Positions 34,191-42,491 of a DNA stretch of 64,000 nucleotides are shown one piece after another. The notes beneath the pieces are model-generated. The model saw only the letters and a list, made by a program, of their open reading frames with translations. It was not told where the DNA came from and did not search any database. The DNA lies in contig NZ_JANHOH010000003.1 in assembly GCF_024498135.1 (NCBI RefSeq), forward strand, positions 186,001 to 250,000, given 5' to 3'. Each line of letters begins with the position of its first letter. Positions within the stretch are counted from its first letter, which is position 1. The position numbers and the translations under genes were made by a program. Origin of the DNA: Mucilaginibacter aquariorum (GTDB lineage: Bacteria > Bacteroidota > Bacteroidia > Sphingobacteriales > Sphingobacteriaceae).

Positions 34191-35421
34191 GTTCGGCAGC
34201 TACTACTGATGGGGTCTTTTTTATAGCGAATACAAAGGTAGTACCCTCGCCTAATTTTGATTCGGCATGAATCTCCCCCTGTAACTTATTTATTAACAGC
34301 TTAACGGTGTATAACCCCAACCCGTTTCCTTTTTTGTTAAAGCGGTCCGTAGTATTTAGCGTAACATCTTTCTCAAATATCTTTTCCAGGTTTGCAGGTG
34401 CTATGCCTACCCCGTTATCGGTTATTTTAAAGCTGTAACGGTCATCCTCTTCCCTAAAAAGTATATTGATAACACCTTGCGGCTTATCATTATATCTTAC
34501 GGCATTAGTTAACAGGTTTAAAAATATCTGTTCGACCGCTACCGATGAACATACTATTGTGTGCTCCACTTTGGGCAGATTAATGGTAATATTATGCGGC
34601 ACATCAAGCAAATTCACTACGTTTTTCAGCAGTTTATTCAGGTCTAAACACTCCTGGTTTGATAATAGCGAGGCGGGCGCGGTAGAATATGCCATCATTT
34701 TATCAACCAGGGTAAGCAGCCGTTTTGATGAGTTGAGGGTTAGGGCAACAAGGTTGCGGCTTTTGTCATCGCCGGTATTTTTCAGGCGCATTTGCAATGC
34801 TTGTGCGGTTAGCAAAATACTGCTTAACGGATTTTTAATATCGTGGGCAGCAGTAGTCGCGAATTTCTTGATGAAGGTATTGGTTTCTAATAACTCCTGA
34901 TTAGCTTTTTCTAACAGCACCAGTTTTTTGCGCAGTTCCATTTGGGCTAATACCTGCCTGGCCAGTATTTTAAGTGATCTTTCCTGTTCATCGGTTAGCT
35001 CTTTTGGCTTTACATCTAAAACGCATAACGAGCCCAAAGCAAAGCCCTCTTCGGTAATTAGCGGTACACCCGCGTAAAAAACAACATTGGGGTCGCCGGT
35101 TACCAGCGGGTTTGATGCAAAACGATCGTCCTCACGCAAGTCATTCACTACCATAATATCGGTAGTTTCTACAATCGTATAGGCGCAAAACGAATATTCT
35201 TTTGGCGTTTCGGAAACATCAGAACCAACAATGGCTTTAAACCACTGCCTTTTATCATCTAACAGACTAATAAGGGCAACGGGAGTTTGGCAAATTTGGG
35301 ATGCAAGAACGGTTAGCTCCTCAAAATCATCTTCTGGGGCTGTATCTAAAAGATTATACGATGCTAAGGCAAGTAATCGCTCGCTTTCGTTTTCCGGCAC
35401 CGGGAAGTAAGGAGAATTCAA
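34165..35421 (-). CDS. GAF-domain sensor histidine kinase
   Basis: 418 residues from a TTG (35419-35421); an in-frame TAA two codons upstream fixes the limit. A GAF domain (about 25-165, with FCAYTIVETTDIMVVNDLREDDRF) is joined by a coiled-coil helix to a histidine-kinase core: H-box AAHDIKNPLSSI, N-box LLTNAVRYND, DNGVGIAP and GNGLGLYTVK. No transmembrane helix, so it is cytoplasmic. No response regulator is adjacent, so the partner is unknown. This GAF-HisKA arrangement is widespread in Bacteroidota. The 3' end overlaps the convergent hydrolase by 26 bases. Confidence 0.92.
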   Translation of the reverse strand: MNSPYFPVPENESERLLALASYNLLDTAPEDDFEELTVLASQICQTPVALISLLDDKRQWFKAIVGSDVSETPKEYSFCAYTIVETTDIMVVNDLREDDRFASNPLVTGDPNVVFYAGVPLITEEGFALGSLCVLDVKPKELTDEQERSLKILARQVLAQMELRKKLVLLEKANQELLETNTFIKKFATTAAHDIKNPLSSILLTAQALQMRLKNTGDDKSRNLVALTLNSSKRLLTLVDKMMAYSTAPASLLSNQECLDLNKLLKNVVNLLDVPHNITINLPKVEHTIVCSSVAVEQIFLNLLTNAVRYNDKPQGVINILFREEDDRYSFKITDNGVGIAPANLEKIFEKDVTLNTTDRFNKKGNGLGLYTVKLLINKLQGEIHAESKLGEGTTFVFAIKKTPSVVAAELNDVLYQQ

Positions 35422-35589
35422 TAGTTAATAATTAGATTATAAATATAAACATTCCGGCCGACACTATCACTGTCAGCCTCCTGTATTATTAACGTTATAA
35501 ACGACAAGGCGAACCAAAAAGTACTGCCTTTATCCACTTCTTTATTTACTGCTTATTTAAGACAAAATGTATCGGGAATGCAAAAAGGC

Positions 35590-35668
35590 CGCGTAGGAAT
35601 GTGATTGGCAGGGAGTGGCTATTCGCCTTGCTTTACGCCAAAACCCCTCCCTACACCCTCCCGTTGGG
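35590..35668. repeat. degraded second copy of the G/C-rich composite repeat
   Basis: Bases 35641-35668 are identical to 28659-28686, and the preceding part (GGCAGGGAG near 35607, GCCTT near 35625) aligns loosely with 28595-28658. The right-hand hairpin arm is missing: after the TTGGG the sequence departs. Confidence 0.8.
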
Positions 35669-35710
35669 CTACAGTGTGCACACATCTTTTGAAATTTGGC
35701 AAGGATAAAT

Positions 35711-35896
35711 GAGCCGTAGGCTCTACCGCTTTGTAGAAAAATAACGAACATGATTTATGCCTCGTAGAGGCTACCCGTTCGTAGAAAAGTAACGGAATTA
35801 GTCTTATTCATCCTAAAAATGGCGAATAAAGGGTAGCTCCTACAGAGCAAAAACCTTTTCCTCTATTTGGCTACAAAGCGGTAGACCCTATGGGTC
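35711..35896. repeat. array of four covarying hairpin units, two in each orientation
   Basis: Units: A 35711-35723 (GAGCC-GTA-GGCTC), B 35759-35771 (GCCTC-GTA-GAGGC), and on the opposite strand C 35836-35848 (GCTCT-GTA-GGAGC) and D 35884-35896 (GACCC-ATA-GGGTC). Each 13-base hairpin is followed on its own strand by TACC and a tail; in A, B and D the tail is like TACCGCTTTGTAG. A to B and C to D are both 48 bases apart. Stem letters differ but pairing is kept. Confidence 0.88.
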
Positions 35897-36128
35897 ATAA
35901 AAAATACACCCAACGAAAAGATGTGGGTACGCGGTGGCTCCCCAAGGAGGGAATCTTAACCAATAAATTACCTTTATGTCTGCTCATGGGCTTACCTTAT
36001 AGCGGTAAAGCCCTGGAATCACTCTTGCTGGTTATACCGATACCACATTTACCTTTACATTTATTACGCCTTTTTCTCATATTCTTTACAATTTTAAAAC
36101 ACTCTTAATTAATAGTTTAAATACCGTT

Positions 36129-36162
36129 AGCTTAGGTTATATTTTTTAATATAACTTAAGCT
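36129..36162. promoter_or_regulatory. long hairpin immediately before the kelch gene
   Basis: AGCTTAGGTTATATT (36129-36143) pairs with AATATAACTTAAGCT (36148-36162): 14 of 15 positions match, loop TTTT. It ends 7 bases before the ATG, so in mRNA it would cover the ribosome-binding region. Confidence 0.75.
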
Positions 36163-36169
36163 TCTTGCC

Positions 36170-37195
36170 ATGAAAATCTTAAAAAGCGCTCTTGTCACCA
36201 CCCTGTGGATTGCAACTTTAATATTTTTATTCTCCTGCAAAAAGGATCAGGTGAAGCAAGATATGATTGCAACAAGTGCATCATCAACTTCTGAAACTAT
36301 ACTGGCACCTTCCGGAACATGGAGTGCAATAGCCCCATTTGGGGGTGGCCAGCGTGCTTTTGCCGTGAGTTTCAGTATAGGTAATAAAGGGTATATTGTA
36401 TCTGGGTTTGACAGATCAGCCGGTACTGGTGCACTTTATGAATATAGTCCACAAAGTAATTGTTGGACATTAAAATCTGATTTTAAAGGCATTCAAAGAT
36501 CAAGTGCAATTGGTTTCAGTATCGGGAACAAAGGTTACATAGGTTTAGGAAGTGGTAAGAAGGATTTTTGGGAATATGATCCCGCGACCGACCAATGGAC
36601 AAAAAAGGCAGATTTTCCAGGTGGAAATAGATCCCTGGCCGTAGGCTTTAATATTGGAAATAAGGGATATGCAGGTACTGGCAGTACTGATGCCATGCCC
36701 TTTCACCAGGATTTTTGGGAATATAATCCCGCGACCGACCAATGGACAAAAAAAGCAGACTTTCCGGGGTCGCCACGATTTGCGGCTTTAGGAATAAGCA
36801 TCAATAACAAAGGGTATATTGGATTTGGTATTGATAAAGACACAGAGGGATTGCGAGATTTTTATGAATACAACCCTATTACGGACAGTTGGATCAAGAA
36901 AGAAGATATTCCTGGTTTTGGGAGAACCTTTTCCGCAGGTTACTCTATTGATAATAAAGGATTTATAAGTGGGGGTTATTCTCCATTGGCGCTTGAATTC
37001 AAGGGTTACTTAAAAGATTTTTGGCAATATGATCAGGAAACAGGCTCCTGGATCCAACTCCCCAATTTACCGGGTGTTGGTCGCCAGGCGCCGGTTGGTT
37101 TCAGTATTGGAAATAATGGATATATCGGAACCGGATACAATGTTGATGAAGGGTACGAACAAAGTGACATATACGTGTTTAAGTGGGATAATTGA
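36170..37195 (+). CDS. kelch-repeat lipoprotein
   Basis: 341 residues. Lipobox LFSC (Cys about 23) marks an outer-membrane or surface lipoprotein. A short Ser/Thr linker leads to about six kelch repeats, each with a variant of GFSIGNKGYIG followed by DFWEYDPATDQWTKKADFPG, which should close a six-bladed beta-propeller. Two consecutive repeats are nearly identical in DNA (36562-36618 and 36709-36765 differ at 3 of 57 bases), a sign of recent duplication or conversion. Such propellers usually bind proteins or sugars; no specific function can be assigned. A strong hairpin ends 7 bases before the ATG. Confidence 0.88.
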   Translation: MKILKSALVTTLWIATLIFLFSCKKDQVKQDMIATSASSTSETILAPSGTWSAIAPFGGGQRAFAVSFSIGNKGYIVSGFDRSAGTGALYEYSPQSNCWTLKSDFKGIQRSSAIGFSIGNKGYIGLGSGKKDFWEYDPATDQWTKKADFPGGNRSLAVGFNIGNKGYAGTGSTDAMPFHQDFWEYNPATDQWTKKADFPGSPRFAALGISINNKGYIGFGIDKDTEGLRDFYEYNPITDSWIKKEDIPGFGRTFSAGYSIDNKGFISGGYSPLALEFKGYLKDFWQYDQETGSWIQLPNLPGVGRQAPVGFSIGNNGYIGTGYNVDEGYEQSDIYVFKWDN

Positions 37196-37224
37196 CAACT
37201 TGTTCCGATTCCTTATAAACCTCA

Positions 37225-39399
37225 TTAAAGTTTCAGTTTAATACCACCGTTTACAACAAACCCATCTAAAGGGGCATAAATATCCCTAAAAGTTGGGTTG
37301 CTGATACTGCCGGTATAAATAGTATCAAAGCGGGTTTGGCGGGTATCGGTAAGGTTTTCAAAGTTGATGAATACCGAAAAACGCTTCCATAGCTTCTCTG
37401 CCATTAAACCAGTTGTCCAGTAGGCTTTACCCGTAGCGCCGTCATTCAGTTTCTGCGGACTAAAATAATAGGCTTCTGCGCCAATCTTCCATTGATCTTC
37501 TATCTCAAACATCAGCACATTGTTTAGCCGGTGTTTTGAAACCAGGGTGTAGCTATTTATTACATTACCGGTGTGTTGCTTTACATCGGCCAGTGTATAA
37601 CCCACAAACAGCTTAAAATCGCCATAAGTTATTTTAATGTTTGTTTCGATGCCTTTGGTGTTGAGGTCGCCCGGTGGCTGCTGGTATTGCAAATTACCAT
37701 TGGCCAGTTGGGTAAGTAATATAGGATGCTCTATACGGGTGTAAAAAAATAGTTGGTTGATACTGAAACTCCCCTTATCATCAAATATAGCTGTACGGTA
37801 ATTAATATCGTAGTTAGCGCCGTACGAACGCTCGGCACGGGTATTGGCTACATCAATAGGTAATACATTTCTAAATTGGATCCGCTCGGCATCCTCGGTA
37901 AATACATTTGGGCCTTTATAACCCAGGCCACCACCCAACCGGGTAGAGAAATGCGAGTTTATCTTCCACAAGCCGGATAGTCTTGGCAGGAACATAAAAC
38001 CATACTGATTGTGATAATCGCCTCTTACACCGCTCTCCAGTGTAAACGCATCGCTTACGTTCCAGGTGTTTTGTATAAAAGCGCCTATGGTGTTGTTTTC
38101 ATAACTGCGCAAAGGGAAACTGCTGTTCCTGTTCTCGTGGAAATCATCCGTCAAAAAGTTTAACCCGGCAACCCAATCAGATGTAGCGGTATTGCGAATA
38201 TAATTGGCCTCGGTATAGGTAGAGAGCTGCTCGCCCGAGAAACGATAATTAGGCAGGTTTATGGTACGGTCGTAAAAACTAACGCTGTTTTTAAAGATCA
38301 GCTTTTCGGCGCTGTTTAGCTTGTGTACCAGTTCGGCCTGGGTGCTATAACGACCGGTTTTGTTCTCTTCAAAGTACGAGTGCTGGGCATCGCCATCACC
38401 TTCAATATAATGCAGGTCGCCCCCTATCCTATTTTCTACTGTGGCATTAATACCCGCAGTTAAGGTGGTGTTATCATTAAAATAGAAAAACAGTTTTGGG
38501 TTGATGGTATAGCGGTTAAACTTTGGGATCGCAGTCAGGTCGATATCAGACGGGTCATAGGCCGAGCCGTGATTATAAGCCGCATAAATGGTGGTTCCTA
38601 TTTTGCTGAATTTTTGCGCGTAAAACAGGCTTGCATCCAATCCCCGGGCAGATGTACCATTGAGCAACAAATTTAATTGCCGCTCATCGGTTGGTGTTTT
38701 TGATACCAAATTTACCAGCCCGGCTATCGCGCCGCCGCCATACAAGGTAGATGACGAGCCCTTTATCACCTCCACCTGTTTCAGATCAAGCGGGGCAACC
38801 TGCAACAGCCCCAACCCGCCCGAAAAGCCGGAGTACAGCGGGAAGCCATCGCGGATGATCTGCGTGTATTTACCATCCAATCCCTGGATGCGGATACTGG
38901 AGTTACCGCTGGTTGCCGATGTTTGCTGGGTTTGTATACCCGTGCTTTCGGCCAGTACCATGCGGATATCGCCGGGTTTCATATTGCTTTTCTCGTCCAG
39001 TTCCTCGCCGGATATTACCTCCACCCTTGTTGGGATATTGGCAATGGTACGGCTGCTGCGCGTTGCAGATACCACAACCTCGCTCAGTTCATTTTCTTCG
39101 GCTTGCAGCAATATTTCCATAGGCTGCAACTGTGTAAGCGGGAAAGTGATGGTATCCTGTCTGTTTACGTAACCTATATAACGGAAAATAATTACCTGTT
39201 TGCCATTAGGCAGGTTGTTTAATGTGATCAATCCTGAAGTATCAGATGTAGCGCCGGTAGTTGTGCCCTTTAATGAGGCCGTAGCGCCAATAAGCGGCTG
39301 GTTTGTTACGGCATCTTTAAGTATGGCTGTAAATGTATTTTGAGAATAGGCTATAGCTGTATAAAGCAGTGCTATAAAAAGCACAGTAAGTTTTTTCAT
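37225..39399 (-). CDS. TonB-dependent outer-membrane receptor
   Basis: 724 residues. The signal peptide ends at AYSQ. A carboxypeptidase-like (CarboxypepD_reg) domain (about 20-95) precedes the plug (SEVVVSATRSSRTIANIPT through ETPs such as SSIRIQGLDGKYTQIIRDGF and VEVIKGSSSTLYGGGAIAG), then a 22-strand barrel. A typical receptor of the CirA/FecA-like group. It lies 55 bases downstream of a small cysteine-rich exported protein on the same strand, which hints at uptake of a metal or metal complex; this is inference only. No SusD partner is present, so a glycan substrate is unlikely. Confidence 0.92.
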   Translation of the reverse strand: MKKLTVLFIALLYTAIAYSQNTFTAILKDAVTNQPLIGATASLKGTTTGATSDTSGLITLNNLPNGKQVIIFRYIGYVNRQDTITFPLTQLQPMEILLQAEENELSEVVVSATRSSRTIANIPTRVEVISGEELDEKSNMKPGDIRMVLAESTGIQTQQTSATSGNSSIRIQGLDGKYTQIIRDGFPLYSGFSGGLGLLQVAPLDLKQVEVIKGSSSTLYGGGAIAGLVNLVSKTPTDERQLNLLLNGTSARGLDASLFYAQKFSKIGTTIYAAYNHGSAYDPSDIDLTAIPKFNRYTINPKLFFYFNDNTTLTAGINATVENRIGGDLHYIEGDGDAQHSYFEENKTGRYSTQAELVHKLNSAEKLIFKNSVSFYDRTINLPNYRFSGEQLSTYTEANYIRNTATSDWVAGLNFLTDDFHENRNSSFPLRSYENNTIGAFIQNTWNVSDAFTLESGVRGDYHNQYGFMFLPRLSGLWKINSHFSTRLGGGLGYKGPNVFTEDAERIQFRNVLPIDVANTRAERSYGANYDINYRTAIFDDKGSFSINQLFFYTRIEHPILLTQLANGNLQYQQPPGDLNTKGIETNIKITYGDFKLFVGYTLADVKQHTGNVINSYTLVSKHRLNNVLMFEIEDQWKIGAEAYYFSPQKLNDGATGKAYWTTGLMAEKLWKRFSVFINFENLTDTRQTRFDTIYTGSISNPTFRDIYAPLDGFVVNGGIKLKL

Positions 39400-39454
39400 T
39401 TTTTAGAATTAGAATTAATACTGGAACGGGCCTGTGTTGGCCATAAATGGTGTA

Positions 39455-39760
39455 TTAACCTATTTGAGGTGGCTGCCAGATAGAAAGGGAAACTTCCTTA
39501 ATATCGGGCTGCTGATAAGGGGGATAGATCTGCGCGGTTTTAACAGGACTTAATAATAAGCTTGCTGTTACTGTTTTTGAAATGGTAAAACCTACGCATG
39601 TTCCGCACGAAAAAAATGGTGAGCAACCTGTGCAATCCTTTGCTTTGCCTGTATCTGCGTGCTCTGTTTTTACCATAGCATCGCAATCGCTATCTGTACA
39701 GCAGGGCTTAACAGATAACAGAACTACGATAAAAGAGAAAATGATACAAAGCAGTTTCAC
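39455..39760 (-). CDS. small cysteine-rich exported protein (DUF6660-like)
   Basis: 101 residues. After a short hydrophobic leader (MKLLCIIFSFIVVLLSVKP) come eight cysteines in the next ~40 residues: PCCTDSDCD, KDCTGCSPFFSCGTCVGF. I associate such proteins with the DUF6660 family of Bacteroidota, from memory. The cysteine spacing suggests a metal-binding or disulfide-rich protein. It precedes a TonB receptor gene on the same strand, probably in one operon, and is divergent from a second receptor gene at 39909. Confidence 0.8.
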   Translation of the reverse strand: MKLLCIIFSFIVVLLSVKPCCTDSDCDAMVKTEHADTGKAKDCTGCSPFFSCGTCVGFTISKTVTASLLLSPVKTAQIYPPYQQPDIKEVSLSIWQPPQIG

Positions 39761-39850
39761 AAGGCAAAAGTATCAATTTAAAGATATACAGGAACAATAT
39801 TAAGTTTTTCACAGTTATTTAAAACTTATTTAAACTAATTCTAAATAATG

Positions 39851-39881
39851 TTTGGAATTACGATTTGCGTGTCTATTTTTG
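39851..39881 (+). promoter_or_regulatory. promoter of the siderophore receptor gene
   Basis: TTTG (39851-39854), 19 bases, then TATTTTTG (39874-39881): a perfect Bacteroidota promoter. The start would be near 39887, with a leader of about 22 bases to the ATG at 39909; this excludes the upstream TTG start at 39852. Confidence 0.75.
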
Positions 39882-39908
39882 CGCCTAATTGGAATTAATC
39901 TAAATAAC

Positions 39909-42422
39909 ATGTGCAAATATTTACACAATTACCTTTTTAAACTCCCTTTAGTAATGCTTTTAATACTCGTAAGCGTTACTTCGATAAAAGCAAATAATGA
40001 TGATGACAGCAAAAACGGTAAAATAACCGGTCACGTAAAAACCAGCGATGGCCAACCCGCTATATTTGTTAACGTAGGCATTGTTGGTTTAAATAAAGGA
40101 ACTACTACTATAGATGATGGTTCTTTTATAATAGGCAACGTAAAGCCCGGCACCTATACTTTAAAAATATCTTATGCAGGGGCGTTAACCGAACAGAAAA
40201 CGGTTACTGTTACCGAGGGGCAAACTACCAATGTTGAATTTGTACTTTCAGAAAACTCAACCCAGTTAAATGAGGTGGTTGTATCATCAACCAAAACCAT
40301 TAACCGGAAAAACCTTAGCATAGGCAAAATGAACATTGCCCCTATTGACCTTCCGCTAAGTGTTACCGTAATCGGCCGCGATGTGCTTGATCAGCAGCAA
40401 TCGTTACGTTTAAGCGATGTTATAAAAAACGCGAACGGCATTTACCTGTATAGCGCACGCGGTAATACACAAGAAACTTTTGGTGCACGCGGTTATAGTT
40501 TTTCGAGCACTAACATGTTTAAAAACGGCTTCAGGATAAACTCAGGGGCTACCCCGGAGATGAGCTCGCTGGAGCGTGTTGAGATCTTAAAAGGCAGTGC
40601 AGCCCTGCTTTACGGCAATGTTGCACCAGGCGGTATTTTAAACATGGTGACTAAAAAACCAAAGTTTACACAAGGCGGCCAGGTGAGCATGACCTACGGC
40701 AGCTACGACCTTTACAAACCTACCTTTGATGTTTACGGCCCTATATCATCCAAATTAGCCTACCGCTTAAACGGAACCTATGAAAAAGCAAACAGCTACC
40801 GCGATAATGTAAAATCGGAAAGGTTTTACATTAACCCTTCCTTACTTTACAAGATCAGTGATAAAACAAACATTGTAGTGGAAGGCGATTACCTTAATTA
40901 TGACTTCACCCCAGATTTTGGTATAGGGCAAACAAATAACATTATTGCCAATGTACCGCGTAGCAGGTACCTAAGCCCGTTATGGTCTTGGGGTAAAACA
41001 AAACAAACCACTGCAACAGCTACCATTAACCACCAGATAAATAGCCTTTGGCAATTAAGCGGAGGTTTCTCCTACCAAAGATTTGACCGCCAGTACCAAA
41101 CCACAGAGCGTGTACAGCCGGATGCAATTGGTGACTGGTCGCGCCCATTAAACCGCGCTAAAACCCTTGAGGATTATTACACAGCGCAGTTTAACGTAAC
41201 CGGGCAGTTTAATACAGGCGTTATTAAGCACAATATTTTAGTTGGACTTGATGCTGATAGATATAATAACACCAATAACACTTTTGTTGCAGCAATAAAA
41301 GATGGTAAGCTCGATTCAAAAGGCGTATCAAGCTATATTGATCAGAACGGTAATATCCAATCGGCAACTTACGACAAGATCAACATATTTGATCTGAACA
41401 AATATCAGCAGCGTTTAGATATGCCTGTAATGAATGCTATTTACAGTGTACTAACACCAACTAACCGCTTTGGCGCTTATTTTAACGACCTGATCAGCTT
41501 ATCAGAAAAAGTAAAAGTTTTAGCGGGTATCCGTTGGTCTTACCAATACATATCCCCTACCAATGTTACCGGATATTATACACCAGACCTAACTCCGGCT
41601 TTTGCTAAAGGTAAAGAAGACAAGGCATTTTCGCCAAGGGTAGGTATCGTTTACAAACCAATTGCCAATACCGCTCTTTTTGCCAGCTACTCAAATTCGT
41701 TTATAACCAATACCGGTACCGATGTTAACAACAACCCGCTTGATCCATCATTGGTTGACCAGTTTGAAGCAGGTGTAAAAAATGATTTCCTAAATGGTAA
41801 CCTATCTGTAAATGTTACCGCGTACCGTATAATAAATAACAACCTTGCGCAAACAGCTCCTTTTGGCCCTGATGGGGTAACACCAAATACTAATGCAACC
41901 CTAAAGGCATTGGTAGGCGAAACCAGAAGCGATGGTGTGGAATTGGATATAGCAGGCCACCCTTTCCAGGGATTGGATGTGTTAGCCGGTTACAGCTACA
42001 TCAACGCGCGTTATACAAATACGCCAAAATCTCCGGGTAGCTTTTTACCGGGGCAGCCTTTACTTAATGTGCCCAAGCACACCGCCAACGCAAGTGTTTT
42101 CTACAATTTTTATGATGGCAGCCTTAAAGGCTTTAAGGTTGGCGCATCGGTTTATTACCTGGGCAACCGTACCGCAGGCTTCGCCAATGTATACCCGGCT
42201 ACAGATCCTGCTCCGGGCCAGCCACAGCCCGCATCAAGGCTACTTCCCGTACCAGATTTTACTACTGTTGATGCTTCTGTGGGTTACACTTACAAAAAGA
42301 TCTCCATCATTGGTAAGATCTCGAACATTGGCAATGTGCTAAACTGGAATGTGCACGAAAACTACAGTGTTAACCCTATCCCGCCAAAGCAATTCTTAAC
42401 TACCCTTAGCTACAAGTTTTAA
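39909..42422 (+). CDS. TonB-dependent siderophore receptor (FhuA/FecA-type)
   Basis: 837 residues from the ATG at 39909 (MCKYLHNYLFK), downstream of the promoter. After the signal peptide (to SIKAN) comes a CarboxypepD_reg domain (GKITGHVKTSDGQPAIFVNV), a linker ending LNEVVVSSTK, the plug (LPLSVTVIGRDVLDQQQSLR, RGYSFSSTNMFKNGFR, EILKGSAALLYGNVAPGG) and a barrel ending LTTLSYKF with the usual C-terminal aromatic. The GNVAPGGILN segment and plug order are typical of ferric siderophore receptors. A PepSY membrane protein follows, as expected for periplasmic or inner-membrane siderophore reduction. Confidence 0.94.
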   Translation: MCKYLHNYLFKLPLVMLLILVSVTSIKANNDDDSKNGKITGHVKTSDGQPAIFVNVGIVGLNKGTTTIDDGSFIIGNVKPGTYTLKISYAGALTEQKTVTVTEGQTTNVEFVLSENSTQLNEVVVSSTKTINRKNLSIGKMNIAPIDLPLSVTVIGRDVLDQQQSLRLSDVIKNANGIYLYSARGNTQETFGARGYSFSSTNMFKNGFRINSGATPEMSSLERVEILKGSAALLYGNVAPGGILNMVTKKPKFTQGGQVSMTYGSYDLYKPTFDVYGPISSKLAYRLNGTYEKANSYRDNVKSERFYINPSLLYKISDKTNIVVEGDYLNYDFTPDFGIGQTNNIIANVPRSRYLSPLWSWGKTKQTTATATINHQINSLWQLSGGFSYQRFDRQYQTTERVQPDAIGDWSRPLNRAKTLEDYYTAQFNVTGQFNTGVIKHNILVGLDADRYNNTNNTFVAAIKDGKLDSKGVSSYIDQNGNIQSATYDKINIFDLNKYQQRLDMPVMNAIYSVLTPTNRFGAYFNDLISLSEKVKVLAGIRWSYQYISPTNVTGYYTPDLTPAFAKGKEDKAFSPRVGIVYKPIANTALFASYSNSFITNTGTDVNNNPLDPSLVDQFEAGVKNDFLNGNLSVNVTAYRIINNNLAQTAPFGPDGVTPNTNATLKALVGETRSDGVELDIAGHPFQGLDVLAGYSYINARYTNTPKSPGSFLPGQPLLNVPKHTANASVFYNFYDGSLKGFKVGASVYYLGNRTAGFANVYPATDPAPGQPQPASRLLPVPDFTTVDASVGYTYKKISIIGKISNIGNVLNWNVHENYSVNPIPPKQFLTTLSYKF

Positions 42423-42445
42423 TCTAAGGACAGATACCATAAAAC

Positions 42446-42474
42446 AAACCGGGCTTGCAAAACAAGCCCGGTTT
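42446..42474. promoter_or_regulatory. perfect hairpin between receptor and PepSY genes
   Basis: AAACCGGGCTTG (42446-42457) pairs perfectly with CAAGCCCGGTTT (42463-42474), loop CAAAA. On the plus strand it lacks a T-tract (CATAATAAAT follows), so it may act as partial attenuator or as an mRNA 3'-end stabiliser for the receptor message. Confidence 0.65.
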
Positions 42475-42491
42475 CATAATAAATAAGAGAT

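Larger units (their letters stand above)
35422..36169. other. 748-base spacer dominated by palindromic repeats
   Basis: It contains a degraded copy of the G/C-rich repeat (35590-35668), the four-unit hairpin array (35711-35896), and a long hairpin at 36129-36162 just before the kelch gene. Short frames here (for example 35890-36108) overlap the repeats and look spurious. Confidence 0.75.

Noticed and set aside
35711..35896. CRISPR array
   Set aside because: Units are palindromes in opposite orientations with differing stem sequences, only four copies, and no cas genes are in the window.
35890..36108. 72-codon frame before the kelch gene
   Set aside because: It starts inside the last hairpin unit of the repeat array and has no protein features.
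39852..39908. 19-codon N-terminal extension of the siderophore receptor
   Set aside because: Its TTG start lies in the -33 box of a perfect promoter, so it would not be transcribed.
37225..42422. Polysaccharide utilisation locus (SusC/SusD)
   Set aside because: The two receptors lack SusD partners and adjacent glycan enzymes; their neighbours fit metal or siderophore uptake.
42446..42474. Ordinary terminator after the receptor gene
   Set aside because: The plus strand lacks the T-tract that intrinsic termination needs; kept as a hairpin of uncertain role.
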